Shown here piece after piece: positions 1 to 11,025 of a stretch of DNA of 64,000 bases (positions are counted from its first letter, which is position 1; the number at the start of each line of letters is the position of its first letter). This DNA comes from Atrina japonica. Its lineage: Eukaryota > Mollusca > Bivalvia > Pterioida > Pinnidae. Location of the stretch: contig BROG01000230.1 of assembly GCA_030159075.1 (NCBI GenBank), positions 729,001 through 793,000 on the forward strand, given 5' to 3'. Position numbers and translations under genes: made by a program. The notes below the pieces were generated by a model, which was not told the DNA's origin, made no database searches, and saw only the letters and a list, made by a program, of their open reading frames with translations.

Positions 1-99
1 ATACAGAGAATCCATACAGAAAGTACATACAGAGAGTACATACAGAGAATACATACAGAGTGTATACAGAGAATGCATACTGAGAGTACATACAGAGAG
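1..99. repeat. 13-bp minisatellite, left fragment
   Basis: Tandem units of about 13 bp (consensus CAGAGAGTRCATA) run from the window edge to the left LTR. The same array resumes at 4812, so this piece and the one at 4812-5705 were a single array before the retrotransposon inserted. Confidence 0.9.
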
Positions 100-245
100 T
101 GTCATGTATTTCACATATACGTGTTCCGGATTTTAGTTCCACCCCTGATACGTTATTGTTTTGTCATATACAAGTTAAAACGTTTGTGTGATCTGGATGT
201 GGAATAAAATAATGGCAGCCATATAACAGTGTCATGTTTATAACA
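100..245 (+). repeat. 5' LTR of gypsy element 1
   Basis: Direct repeat of 4666-4811, 145 of 146 positions identical, with TG...CA ends. It contains AATAAA at 203-208, a likely polyadenylation signal of the element's transcript. GAGAG directly precedes it. Confidence 0.93.
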
Positions 246-323
246 TGAGAAGAGGGCCGTAAAAAAACCAAACTAAACTGTAAACGTCTTTAAAAATGAC
301 AATGGAGGGTTTATACGGGTGCA

Positions 324-956
324 ATGCCGACAATGAATTGGGAAGCCAGCGACCTAGAAACGTCGTGGAAAACGTTTAAACAACACGTTGAATTTGTATT
401 CTCAGGGCCGCTAGGGTTGGAGAAAAAGGTGGAACATTTATTCAACATGGACAGACTTCTCTGCTGACGATAAAAAGAAATAGCAAATTATTTCAAGCGG
501 TACGAGAATTATGTGAAGCCACGTAGCAATGAAATTTTCAACAGGTATAGATTTCAAACACGTGCTCAACAAGACACGGAATCATTTGATCAATTTGTAA
601 CAGAGCTGAAAAATGCTTGTAAAAGACTGTAATTATCCAGTAGATGAATGCAATAAAATGGTTAGAGACCGTATAGTAATAGTGTCAAAAGTACCAAGAT
701 TCGTGAAAAGCTCATAAACCAAGGGTCGGAGCTCACACTAGAGAAATCTATAGAGATAGCTCATTTATATGAGATGGCATCAACCCAGGCAAAATCTATG
801 TCAGGTGATCATGAGGACTCATCCGTCCACGCAATAATACCTAAAACAAGAGAGAAAGGTAGGCAATAACAATTCATATAGGAAAAAGAGGTCAGATAAA
901 GATTACAGATCTAGTAGTAGTAAACAAACACATTATCAGCATAGCAGAGTGGCAAA
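324..956 (+). pseudogene. gag remnant of gypsy element 1
   Basis: An ATG at 324 opens a frame resembling the N-terminus of Ty3/gypsy Gag (a Trp- and Phe-rich capsid-like start, with residues WKTFKQHVEF). Further Gag-like pieces follow in different frames, including a phrase like QDTESFDQFVTELK near 570-615 and REKLINQG near 700-725. At least three frame changes separate them, so no continuous protein is encoded. Only the second half of a zinc knuckle (NHFQKLC, with the H-x4-C spacing) is visible, at about 957-980. The call rests on order, composition and position between the LTR and the protease. Confidence 0.7.
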
Positions 957-1491
957 ATGAACCATTTTCAAAAGTTATGTCACACTCACAGCCACAATAT
1001 CAACACAGTACATGATGAGTCATGCAGTGATAATGACTCGGGAGAGTCAGGTTCGACTTTTTTCATGGGGTCTATTGATACGATTAACAATCTCAGTGAT
1101 GATCAGTGGTCTGAAACTATAGAAATAGAAGGCAAACAGATAACTTTTCAGCTTGATACAGGAGCGAAATGTAATGTTTTACCATTGAGTACTTACCACA
1201 GATTGAATACAAATGAGAGAATCAAAAACATCGCAAACCAGGTTAAAGTCGTACTCGGGTCACAAAATTAAACCTGTAGGTGAAGTCACACTTGACTGTA
1301 TTTACAAAGGTAAAATACACAAAACTACATTTGCAGTTATCGATTTAGAGGCAGAACCTGTCTTAGGTGCCAAGTCATGTGCAAGCATGAGTCTTATTAC
1401 ACGACTATACAAGGTTGACAAACCTATATCTGACAAGTCACATGTCAACATACCTACTGACATTCACAACAAAATTTTCAGAAAATTTTGA
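957..1491 (+). pseudogene. retropepsin (protease) segment of gypsy element 1, frameshifted
   Basis: The frame starting at 957 carries the aspartic-protease active site DTGA (Asp codon at 1155) in the context FQLDTGAKCNVLP. That frame closes at 1271. The C-terminal half of the protease continues in a second frame to 1491 (GEVTLDC, then EPVLGAKSC). The switch lies at a GGG run near 1258-1260. In an intact element this enzyme would cut the Gag-Pol polyprotein. Confidence 0.85.
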
Positions 1492-1499
1492 AGGTCTCG

Positions 1500-2800
1500 G
1501 ATTATTACCAACCAAACATAGAATCAGGATTGATGAATCTATAACACCTGTTATACATCCGAAGACGTACTCCAATTGCTTTGCGTGACAAGATTAAACT
1601 TGAGCTTGACCGTATGACTCAGTTAGGTGTCTTAGTAAAACAGGAGAGGAACCAACCTCATGGGTAAAATTCCATGGTAACAGTTTTAAAACCTAATGGA
1701 AAACTTCGCATTTGTATAGATCCAAAAGACCTAAATCGAGCAATCCTACGTGAGCATTATCCTCTAAAGACAATTGAAGATATCATACAAAATATTCCGG
1801 AAGCTAAAATCTTCTCAAAACTAGATGCGACTTCTGGGTTTTGGCAAATAGGTCTTGACGACGAAAGCTCAAAGCATGTACTTTTTAACTCACCTTTCGG
1901 TCGTTATCGTTTTACACGATTGCCATTTGGTATCAAATCTGCCAGTGAGGTATATCAACGAATAATGTCTGACATGGTTCAAGACTTACCTGGATGTGAA
2001 GCAAATAATAGATGACTTAGTAATTTGGGGCAAAGACATGAAAGAACATGAGAACGACTCGATGCCGTCATGAAACGGATACGTGAAAATAATCTCAAAC
2101 TAAGTGCAGATAAAATGCGAATTTCGCAAAGATCATATATTCATATGTAGGAACATGTTCTCACTGCCCAAGGTGTCAAAACCAGACTATGAGAAAATTA
2201 GAGCAGTACAGGAAATGCCCTGTCCACAAAATGTTAGTGAACTACACACATTCATGGGATTCATACAATATCTTGGAAAGTTCATACCAAACCTGTCTAA
2301 GGCCACAGCACCTTTGAGATCACTCTTGGAGAAAGATGTCATATGGCATTGGGACAAGGAGCAGGAAGAAAGCTTTACCACTTTGAAAAAGCTAGTTACT
2401 AACGCACCTGTACTCCGATATTTTGATCCATCTAAGGAACTAATACTTACCGTTGACGCAAGCTCTAAAGGTCTTGGAGCAGCTCTTGTGCAAGATGGAC
2501 AACCTGTAGCGTATGCATCACGCGCATTGACCAAGGCGCAACAGGGCTATGCCCAAATTGAGAAAGAAACACTAGCGATATCATTTGGTTGCAATAAATT
2601 CCACCAATATATATTTGGTAGACACGTGATAGTGGAAAGTGACCACAAGCCATTACAGGCTATACACACCGTAAATCACTGTATAAAGCACCATCTAGAC
2701 TACAGTCTATTATGCTCACTCTTCAGCAATATGACTTGGATATTCAATACAAACCTGGAAAAATATATGTTTTCTAGCTGACACACTAAGCCGAGCTTAC
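1500..2800 (+). pseudogene. reverse transcriptase and RNase H of gypsy element 1, frameshifted
   Basis: An open stretch at 1674-2015 holds the fingers and palm of a Ty3/gypsy reverse transcriptase (KLRICIDPKDLN, SKLDATSGFWQI, FNSPFGRYRFTRLPFGI). The catalytic YxDD equivalent appears as IDDLVIWG near 2007-2030 after a frame change. The connection and RNase H domain follow in the frame 2104-2781: thumb phrase FMGFIQYLGKFIPNLS, then RNase H with the acidic residues of DASSKGLGAAL (near 2456), IEKETLA (near 2560) and ESDHKPL (near 2637). The frame changes again near 2770. Breaks near 2000, 2050 and 2115 are single-base shifts, the last in an AAAA run. Confidence 0.9.
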
Positions 2801-2859
2801 CTCAATGAAACAACAGAAAAGCTAACCAATTATCGTACTTACCAATAAGTCCAGAGCAG

Positions 2860-4167
2860 TATGAAAATTTTCAAATAGCAACGCTCGAAGACCAAAATCT
2901 TCAAATTCTTCAAGGCATCGTGAAATCAGGATGGCCTGACGTCAAACACAAAGTACCTATCTCAGTGCGTCAATACTGGCCTTATCGTGATGAAATATGT
3001 GCCATCGATGGACTTATGTACAAAGGGCACAAAGTAATAGTCCCACAAAGCATGAGAAATGAAATGCTTGAACGTATACACAATTCCCACTTAGGAGTGG
3101 TAAAATGCAAAAACAGAGCACGCGAGAGCTTATTCTGGCCAGGTATGAGTACTGCAATAGAGGAACTTATCAGCAAGTGTGCTACTTGTGCATTGCATGC
3201 AAACAAAAATTCAAAAGAACCTCTAGTTGAAACTGAAACCCCAGACCGCCCATGGTCTATCATATCATCCGACTTAATGGAATTTCAAGGTCATACTTAC
3301 CTTGTTACTGTTGACCATTATTCTAGTTTGGCCAGAAGTAGCCAAACTTGAAAATTTATCAAGTGCAAACACCATTCAACACTTAAAGAGCAAATATGGA
3401 ATACCCGATAAATTTTCTAAGCGACAATGGTCCACAATATGCTTGCGACGCATTCCGCAAATTTGCAAAAGAATATGGATTCGTAAATATTACGTCAAGT
3501 CCGCACTTCCCCCAAGCAAACGGGAAAGCAGAACGTACAGTACAAACAATCAAGAATCTCTTAAAGAAAGCTGCTGATCCTTACAAAGCTCTACTAGCTT
3601 ATCGAAATACGCCTTTGGACAAAATAGGATTGTCACCAGCACAGCTTTTCTTGGGTCGACGTCTCCGAACTGGACATTCCGACAACATCTACACTACTAA
3701 AACAGGAGTGTCACAACTCAAAAGATGTGGAGAACGCATTAAACTAGAAAATATCAGCACAAGCTGTATTTATGACAAACATGCTAGACCAGAATTGCGT
3801 GAACTTTATGAAGGAGAGCAAACTGTCACACGTCATAATGACAAATGGACACCCGCCATCGTCACCGAAAAACATAAAATCTCCGCGATCATATATTGTT
3901 AAACTACCTTCAGGTAGATGTATTCGCCGCAATCGTCGTGACATACGCACGACAGCAGCAAACTTTGCAAATCATAATCAACAATATAATGAAGATTCAC
4001 AGGAATATGTTTCACAACAGCCGATGGTTACCAATACTTCACATGATCCAATATCCGATACACCTGATCCTCTTTCGGATTCTCCACCAGATTTACTGAG
4101 TGCTTCTAAATCCGGCAAATCTAACAACGCGTTCAGGGCGAGTTATTCGTCCACCCAAAAGATATGA
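2860..4167 (+). pseudogene. integrase of gypsy element 1, frameshifted
   Basis: The HHCC zinc-binding region is at about 3073-3200 (HNSHLG followed by KCATCALH). The catalytic core has the first Asp in SSDLMEFQG (near 3270), the second in SDNGPQY (near 3420) and the Glu in NGKAERTVQ (near 3520). A frame change lies near 3320. A C-terminal region (3772-4167) contains GRCIRRNRRDIR and then low-complexity Ser/Pro/Asp-rich sequence; no chromodomain is recognisable. Its role would be insertion of the element's cDNA. The broken frames make this copy non-functional as written. Confidence 0.9.
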
Positions 4168-4319
4168 TGATTAGTGCAAAATATATATATCATCATCAGT
4201 GTGCAAAGTGTTTAGTGATCATCATCAGTGTTTAAGTGCAAAGTATGCAAAGTGCATGTCGATCATCAAATGTGTTGTGTGCAAATTGTGTTATTCGTAT
4301 TCGAGGAACTTGATCGTCA

Positions 4320-4600
4320 TTTGTTTTCATTGTGTTAAGGCTAACACAGTAATATTTCCATTTGAAGAACTTCATTGTGAAGAAGACATTTTCTTAAATC
4401 ATTTGATAATTTGTTTTCACTCATGGTGTTAAGGCTAACACAGTAATATTTCCATTTGAAGAACTTCATTGTGAAGAAGACATTTTCTTAAATCATTTGA
4501 TAATTTGTTTTCACTCATGGTGTTAAGGCTAACACAGTAATACTCATATTTGAAGAACTTTATTTTAAAGAAAACGTTTTCCTAATCATTTTATATAAAG
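4320..4600 (+). repeat. 94-bp tandem repeat in the 3' non-coding part of gypsy element 1
   Basis: The phrase GTGTTAAGGCTAACACAG starts at 4332, 4426 and 4520, giving a 94-bp period with nearly three copies; the last is diverged. It lies between the integrase end and the polypurine tract. The core TGTTAAGGCTAACA is an imperfect palindrome. Confidence 0.9.
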
Positions 4601-4652
4601 TCTCAAGATGACTTTTTCAATGACAATAATTTAATAAAGTTCCACTGTTTGT

Positions 4653-4665
4653 AAAGAAAAGGGGA
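4653..4665 (+). other. polypurine tract of gypsy element 1
   Basis: AAAGAAAAGGGGA lies directly before the 3' LTR, the expected place for the plus-strand primer of reverse transcription. Confidence 0.85.
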
Positions 4666-4811
4666 TGTCATGTATTTCACATATACGTGTTCCGGATTTT
4701 AGTTCCACCCCTGATACGTTATTGTTTTGTCATATACAAGTTAAAACGTTTGTGTGATCTGGATGTGGAATAAAATAATGGCAGCCATATAACAGTGTCA
4801 CGTTTATAACA
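4666..4811 (+). repeat. 3' LTR of gypsy element 1
   Basis: Second copy of the 146-bp LTR, one mismatch to the 5' copy, with AATAAA at 4769-4774. GAGAG at 4812-4816 completes the target duplication. Confidence 0.93.
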
Positions 4812-5705
4812 GAGAGTGCGTACTGAGAGTACATACAGAGAGTGCGTACTGAGAGTACATACAAAGAGTACATACAGAGAATACATACAGAGTGTATACA
4901 GAGAGTGCATACTGAGAGTAAATACAGAGAGTGCGTACTGAGGGTACATACAGAGAGTTCATACAGAGAATACATACAGAGTGTATACAGAGAATGCATA
5001 CTGAGAGTACATACAGAGAGTGCGTACTGAGAGTACATACAAAGAGTACATACAGAGAATACATACAGTGTATACAGAGAGTGCATACTGAGAGTACATA
5101 CAGAGAGTGCGTACTGAGGGTACATACAGAGAGTTCATACAGAGAATACATACAGAGTGTATACAGAGAATGCATACTGAGAGTACATACAGAGAGTGCA
5201 TACTGAGGGTACATACAGAGAGTTCATACAGAGAATACATACAGAGTGTATACAGAGAATGCATACTGAGAGTACATACAGAGAGTGCATACTGAGGGTA
5301 CATACAGAGAGTTCATACAGAGAATACATACAGAGTGTATACAGAGAATGCATACTGAGAGTACATACAGAGAGTGCATACTGAGAGTACATACAAAGAG
5401 TACATACAGAGAATACATACAGAGTGTATACAGAGAGTGCATACTGAGAGTACATACAGAGAGTGCATACAGAAGGTGTATACAGAGAGTGCATACTGAG
5501 GGTACATACAGAGAATCCATACAGAAAGTACATACAGAGAGTGTATACAGAGAGTGTATACAGAGAGTACATACAGGGAGTGCATACTGAGGGTACATAC
5601 AGAGAATGCATACAGAAAGTACGTACAGAGAGTACATACAGAGAATGCATACAGAGAGTGCATACAGGGAGTGCATACTGAGGGTACATACAGAGAATGT
5701 ATACA
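4812..5705. repeat. 13-bp minisatellite with 89-bp higher-order unit
   Basis: Tandem 13-bp units (CAGAGAGTRCATA and variants with CTGAGAGT, CAAAGAGT, CAGAGTGT). Seven units, one or two shortened, form a higher-order repeat of 89 bp, seen as identical blocks beginning near 5107, 5196 and 5285. Because 13 is not divisible by 3 and the units lack stops, several frames on both strands stay open for 60 to 196 codons; these are not genes. Confidence 0.95.
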
Positions 5706-6849
5706 CATCTTTGCATTGAATACACTGTAGCACTCTAGTTTCTATTACATGTAGAGAAAATTAAGTTCATGTCAGAAATATCATATTCTCTCTTTTACAT
5801 TTACTGGGGGTTTTACCAAATGTGATGCTAGAACTGTATGTTAGTCATACGCTATACATATAACATGTTTTCTTTTGCGCTTATGTATGCAGTTTGTTCG
5901 TGACTTTATGTGTGTGCATGCATATTTGCATGCGTTTGTGTTTGTGTTTATATGCATGAATGAATGTATATGTGCGTGCGTGCATGCGTGCATCTATGAA
6001 TTATATTATTCGCAATTTTAATGTACAGGAAGCATAGAATAGGCATACTGAATTTAGTTTATAGAAATAGTCAAACTGAGATACACAACTATATCTACAC
6101 GCAACTCACTTTTCTCTCTCCAATTGTACCCATCCATGATTGCTATCGGTCGGTCTTACATACTTCTGCTTGATTTCAACAGGTTTATTAAAGAATGACA
6201 TAGAAATTGAAAACATCTCTTGTATCTGCAAAAACACGAAGGAAAATATTAATCAAAGCAACCTTCCCTACATATACGAGCAAAATCAGAAAATACAGAA
6301 CGCAACTGTTTGGTCCAGCTTTTTAGTTGTGCTTTGCTGAGATTATATTGGATACTTTGGAGAAATTAGCGGTATTAAGTACAACGAGTTTACTAGTATT
6401 GGATAATAATACATCGTATATTTAGCGGTTATTACATGTTTTTAACAAACACTAACTACATGTTTGGCTGTACATTGTTAATCAATAAATGTTCACATAT
6501 CAGTGCAAGATACTAAAACTTGAAATTCGACTGAAATTAATTTTTATCCTTAGCTGCATAATACGCTAAATTATATATGCGGACAAACCGGCAACGTGAT
6601 ATAAGATCCGATCAAAAGAAATAATAGTGAGCATTTTACTGGACTAATCAATAGCAGCATCTAATTTAGAATTTCGCGAACATTTATCACACGACGAACC
6701 TGGAGGAGTGCGAAGTTAGTTTCTGTATTTACCCTTTTTTATTGGGCCACCAATCAATACACGCTCCAAAGCAACAGTATTATCGATACATACATACATA
6801 CATACATACATACATACATACATACATACACATACATACACACACACAC

Positions 6850-6886
<37 letters not shown>

Positions 6887-7269
6887 AAATATCGATGTGG
6901 TTTAATTTCCTATATTATGATGTTTTCATTTATCACAACAATGACGATAATTTACTTTAAGTTATACTCTAAGCAACAGTAATAGGTTCCTTTACTAACA
7001 TTTTATTTCAACGACATTTAATGACGACTAAATTGCTTTATTTTCAAAACAACGAAACTAACTCCACGAGATTTCCTGACTCTACAAAACATGTTTATAT
7101 ATGAAATAATGTATATACATTTTTAAACATTTATTTCAAAATTTATAACAAAGATTTGAGGCAATACCTCCTCAGAGGCCCTCGATTTATTCTTCCGCAG
7201 AGGTGCCTGGGGATATAAGAGTTAATATGAAATAATACTCTACAAGGTTTAACATAAAAATTTGCAAAC
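5706..7269. other. non-coding stretch with microsatellites
   Basis: AT-rich sequence without a recognisable gene. A GT/GCAT-rich simple region lies at about 5890-5995. A compound microsatellite of CATA, CA and TA units spans 6785-6886. At 6181-6340 a plausible acceptor (TTTCAACAG) precedes a short open stretch ending in TGA at 6338-6340; it matches no family I know and is not called as an exon. Confidence 0.6.
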
Positions 7270-7431
7270 CTTTTGTGGTGGTACCCCATGATTCTTCAAA
7301 TACACGAATCCTATGTCAGTAAATGCATGACAAACTTCGTTAGCCAACGACTGAAGCTGACAAATATCGGAACCAGAACGTTGAACGTCCAATGAATAGG
7401 CAGAGAAATCAACCACTGGAATCATGACTCA
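7270..7431 (-). CDS. first coding exon of a 2-oxoglutarate/Fe(II)-dependent oxygenase-like gene (partial)
   Basis: Read on the minus strand, an acceptor (TTTTTACCTGCAG) ends at 7432. It is followed by a 6-base leader, an ATG at 7425-7423 and 52 codons to AAG at 7272-7270, then a weak donor GTTTGC. The peptide begins with IPVVDFSAYSLD and contains EVCHAFTDIGFVYLKNHG, the hallmark of the N-terminal (DIOX_N) segment of the isopenicillin-N-synthase-like oxygenase superfamily. The HxD...H iron site and the 2-oxoglutarate-binding Arg lie in later exons, and none is visible further left in the window. The remaining exons may lie beyond position 1, with the repeat region forming an intron, or this may be an orphaned fragment. 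The substrate cannot be predicted. Confidence 0.75.
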
Positions 7432-7727
7432 CTGCAGGTAAAAACAAAATGAAATACAATCAACGAGAACTTTATTCAATGCTTCAATGTACTTCAACCT
7501 CTATATAAAACATGTATACATGTATATGCTTTGACCAAGTAAATGACACTGATAATGTCCCCAGAACATAAATATTATCACTTATTCCTGGATTTAATTG
7601 TATGTATTCCGCTTCTCAAAGTCCATTACATAAGGATTGAAACTGAAAGCCATGGGTCTTTCAGGTGAGACAGAAAACAAAGAACATGGTCCATGGTTTG
7701 GTATAGAAAAAGCCATCACTAGACTGA

Positions 7728-8022
7728 CATACGTGTCAGGGTCACGTTTTACGAAAGGTCGTAAGTCCTATATCCTAACTTTTAGTCCTAACTACCATGG
7801 CAACGCATCGCTGACTGGTCAGTCCCATGACAAATAAGATTAAAACTTAGTATTTAGGGCCATACGTGTCAGGGTCCCGTTTTAAGAAAGGTCATAAGTC
7901 CTATATCCTAACTTTTAGTCCTAACTACCATGGCAACGCATCACTGACTGGTCAGTCCCATGACAATTAAGATTAAGACTTAGTATTTAGGACTTAAGAC
8001 TTTTTGTAAAACGAGCCCCAGA
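7728..8022. repeat. TIR repeat element, two partial tandem copies
   Basis: CATACGTGTCAGGGTC begins at 7728 and again at 7861, a 133-bp period. The outer ends are inverted: CGTTTTACGAAAGGTCGTAAG near the left and its near-complement, ending GTAAAACGAGCCCC, near 8005-8020. This resembles a short non-autonomous element in which one copy lost its right end. It encodes nothing recognisable; the open frame at 7637-7837 is judged fortuitous. Confidence 0.65.
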
Positions 8023-8580
8023 GCACTAGCCAAGTTTGTGGCATTTTAACTGTAGACGAGTCTGTATCAATAATTAACTACTGTATACCTGGTCATTTTC
8101 ACTCCTGTAAATTTAAGCCTTTTTACGACAGAAAAAAATTGAACCCGTTTTGAATTCTCCCTAAATCACATTGCATGTAAGTGAACTTGAAATTTCGCTT
8201 TCATTTAAAATTTGCGAATTAATTTCAAGAAAAGACAAAAAGTGGAAGTAGAAATCAGTCTTTAACTGTTCTGCCTACAGACATTTACGTCTGTCGATGT
8301 CGTTTTTAAGTGATTCATTTCGACACTAGACTCAATTCTCACCTTTACAATATGGAACAAAGAACGAAGATCCAATTTTTTTAATACTATTCTCTCTATG
8401 TATGTCGTCAACTATTTAACAACCAACACCCAGGTACGCTTTAGGAGTAACACTATAATCAGTTTTATATATGGAGATGGAGATTAAATTCAAATGTAGT
8501 AATATGCACACAGTTTACAGTAAATATCTTTGATTTTGCTGTCGTGAATTTTATTCCTTGTTCTCTTTAGTATCTAGTGT
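8023..8580. other. no feature seen
   Basis: AT-rich unique-looking sequence; no gene, tandem repeat or element ends recognised. Confidence 0.5.
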
Positions 8581-9560
8581 TATAGCTCTATAAAGCTTTG
8601 TATACGTCAGTTCTGTATGTTCCTATCTCTGTAGAACTGTTACTGTCTGGAGGCTATATAAAGCTTTGTATACGTCAGTTCTGTATGTTCCTATCTCTGT
8701 AGAACTGTTACTGCCTGGAGGCTATATAAAGCTTTGTATACGTCAGTTCTGTATGTTCCTATCTCTGTAGAACTGTTACTGCCTGGAGGCTATATAAAGC
8801 TCTGTATATGTCAGTTCTGTATCTTCCTATCTCTGTAGAACTGTTACTGCCTGGAGGCTATATAAAGCTTTGTATACGTCAGTTCTGTATGTTCCCATCT
8901 CTGTAGTACTGTTATTGCCTGGAGGCTATATAAAGCTTTGTATACGTCAGTTCTGTATGTTCCCATCTCTGTAGTACTGTTACTGCCTGGAGGCTATATA
9001 AAGCTTCTGTATACGTCAGTTTCTGTATGTTCCTATCTCTGTAGAACTGTTACTGCCTGGAGGCTATATAAAGCTTTGTATACGTCAGTTCTGTATGTTC
9101 CCATCTCTGTAGTACTGTTACTGCCTGGAGGCTATATACAGCTTTGTATACGTCAGTTCTGTATGTTCCCATCTGCCTGTATTACTGTATACGTCAGTTC
9201 TGTATTTTCCTATCTCTGTAGAACTGCCTGGAGGCTATATAAAGCTTTGTATACGTCAGTTCTGTATGTTCCCATCTCTGTAGTACTGTTACTGCCTGGA
9301 GGCTATATAAAGCTTTGTATACGTCAGTTCTGTATGTTCCCATCTCTGTAGTACTGTTACTGCCTGGAGGCTATATAAAGCTTTGTATACGTCAGTTCTG
9401 TATGTTCCCATCTCTGTATTACTGCCTGGAGGCTATATACAGCTTGGAGGCTATATAAAGCTTTGTATACGTCAGTTCTGTATGTTCCCATCTCTGTAGT
9501 ACCGTTACTGTCTGGAGGCTATATACATCTTTGTATACGTTAGTTCTATATGTTGTCATT
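8581..9560. repeat. 68-bp minisatellite
   Basis: About 14 copies of a 68-bp unit containing CTATATAAAGCTTTGTATACGT and CTGTAGAACTGTTACTGCC (period read from starts at 8654 and 8722). Some units are shortened or carry GTAGTACTG. Each full unit contains a TATATAAAG TATA-box-like word. The open frame at 8938-9351 is a by-product of the repeat. Confidence 0.93.
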
Positions 9561-10097
9561 TCTGCAGTACCGTCATTACCAATGAACTAGATATATAAAG
9601 CTTAGTAAACAGTACATTAGTAAATTATCAATTCTGTAGTTCTATTACTATCTACAAACCAACTGAGTATGTCTGTGTTGATTCCAATGTTGAGATGTTC
9701 ATTTCAAGAAAGATACACTAGAAAATTATAACAAGGGAATATTGTAACACTTCTAAGAGATCTGTTTAGAATTTGTATATACATAGTATCAGTTTGGAGT
9801 ATTGTGCAGCATATAGTAACTGGCAAGTATCCATGGTGACAAAATAGCCATAAGCAGAATTACATACATGTACTCTATAGTATAAAGTACAATGTACTCT
9901 ATAGTATAAAGTACAATGTATTTAAAATAGAAGTACAAAATATTAACTGTCAGGTAACTGTTGCTGATGAGACATGATATAAAATAAGATTAATTTATTA
10001 AAACCAATACTGTTGAATACCTATTCAAGCAAACAAGAAATCAATATTACCATTCTTCAGCCAATACAAAACGTCTACAAGGAAAACCTTTCCTTAA
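9561..10097. other. intergenic; small duplication only
   Basis: A 26-bp phrase containing GTACTCTATAGTATAAAGTA is duplicated near 9869-9920. Otherwise no feature is seen. The outer end of the left LTR of gypsy element 2 may lie in here but is too diverged to place. Confidence 0.5.
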
Positions 10098-10488
10098 AAA
10101 AACAACTTAAATAGACGAAATTGACAAAAACGATAGACTATTAAATTTACATGATTTATAAGTAAATAAGAATTTCTTACCAAACAGATCCGGTTTTAAA
10201 TGTGGGATTTTGAGTACGTGGCTTTTCCAAAATTTAAATCTTTCTAATTCAAATGTTAAATCCGGGAATGAGGGACGCGATCAGTTTAACTTCTTTTGTT
10301 AATTCAGGTACGACGTCCGTGTGTACAAATCCAAAAGTGTTCATTCACATGTGAATTTCAGGTTAGGATGTAAACAAAACACATGTACACTCACAGACAG
10401 TATAAAACTTAGTCACACATTAACACAGGACATTCAATAATACTCAATAAAATATTCACATGTATAAATACATGTACCCTGGGTTACA
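10098..10488 (-). repeat. 3' LTR of gypsy element 2 (outer end not traceable)
   Basis: Matches 18640-19035 with scattered substitutions and small indels. The inner border is TTACA, i.e. TGTAA at the LTR start on the minus strand. A splice-donor-like GGTAAG (minus strand, 10181-10176) is shared with the other copy. Confidence 0.85.
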
Positions 10489-11025
10489 TACTTCCCCACT
10501 ACAATTTATATGTCTCCTGACATTTAATTTAAACATCAGATGGATATTTACACAATTATGCTAATGAAATTTTGAATAAAACTGATAAAATAAATGTTCA
10601 AATAGCTTGTGCACTACATCTACTAATATACCAAATTTTGTACACAATTATTGAGTATGCATGGTTTGAAATTTTCCAAACATACCTTATTATAAAATTC
10701 AATATATTACAGTTAGTACATGTAATGTAACATCATCTTACATTATTAATACGAATCTGTATGCACTATAAAATATAAATGCAGTCTGGAACAACTACAT
10801 TGATTCCAGGTTAACTAAAACAAATCCCAATTGTAAAATCTACAATTTTACTACTATTTACTGTAATAAGTGTATTAAAGATCATTTAGGCTGCATATCT
10901 ATTCGGATACCAAACGGTTGGGACCGGATACCAAACGGTTGGGACAGTCCCTACACATGAGGAAAATCCGAATGATTTAACAGCTTCACTATATCCAAAT
11001 GGTAATAAGTGTTTTGACCCAATCC
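10489..11025 (-). other. 3' non-coding region of gypsy element 2
   Basis: Purine tract at 10500-10489 on the minus strand, then AT-rich non-coding sequence. Near 10914-10950 a 21-bp phrase ending CCAAACGGTTGGGAC occurs twice; a related AAACGGTTGGGACAGTCCC recurs at 16450-16468 near the other end of the internal region. Confidence 0.6.

Larger units (their letters stand above)
100..4811 (+). mobile_element. Ty3/gypsy LTR retrotransposon, structurally complete, coding frames broken
   Basis: The element is 4,712 bp, bounded by two 146-bp LTRs (100-245 and 4666-4811) that begin TGTCATG and end ATAACA and differ at one base (T235 versus C4801). The 5-bp target duplication GAGAG is at 95-99 and 4812-4816. 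A polypurine tract abuts the 3' LTR. Inside, in the order typical of Ty3/gypsy, are gag remnants, retropepsin, reverse transcriptase, RNase H and integrase. No convincing tRNA-complementary primer site starting TGG follows the 5' LTR. The near-identical LTRs indicate recent insertion, yet every coding section carries frameshifts, several at homopolymers. It could be a copy moved in trans, or the frame breaks may be base-calling errors. Confidence 0.95.

Noticed and set aside
4730..5733. Overlapping Tyr/Leu/Ser/Cys-rich frames on both strands
   Set aside because: By-product of the 13-bp minisatellite; openness in several frames on both strands is not a coding signal.
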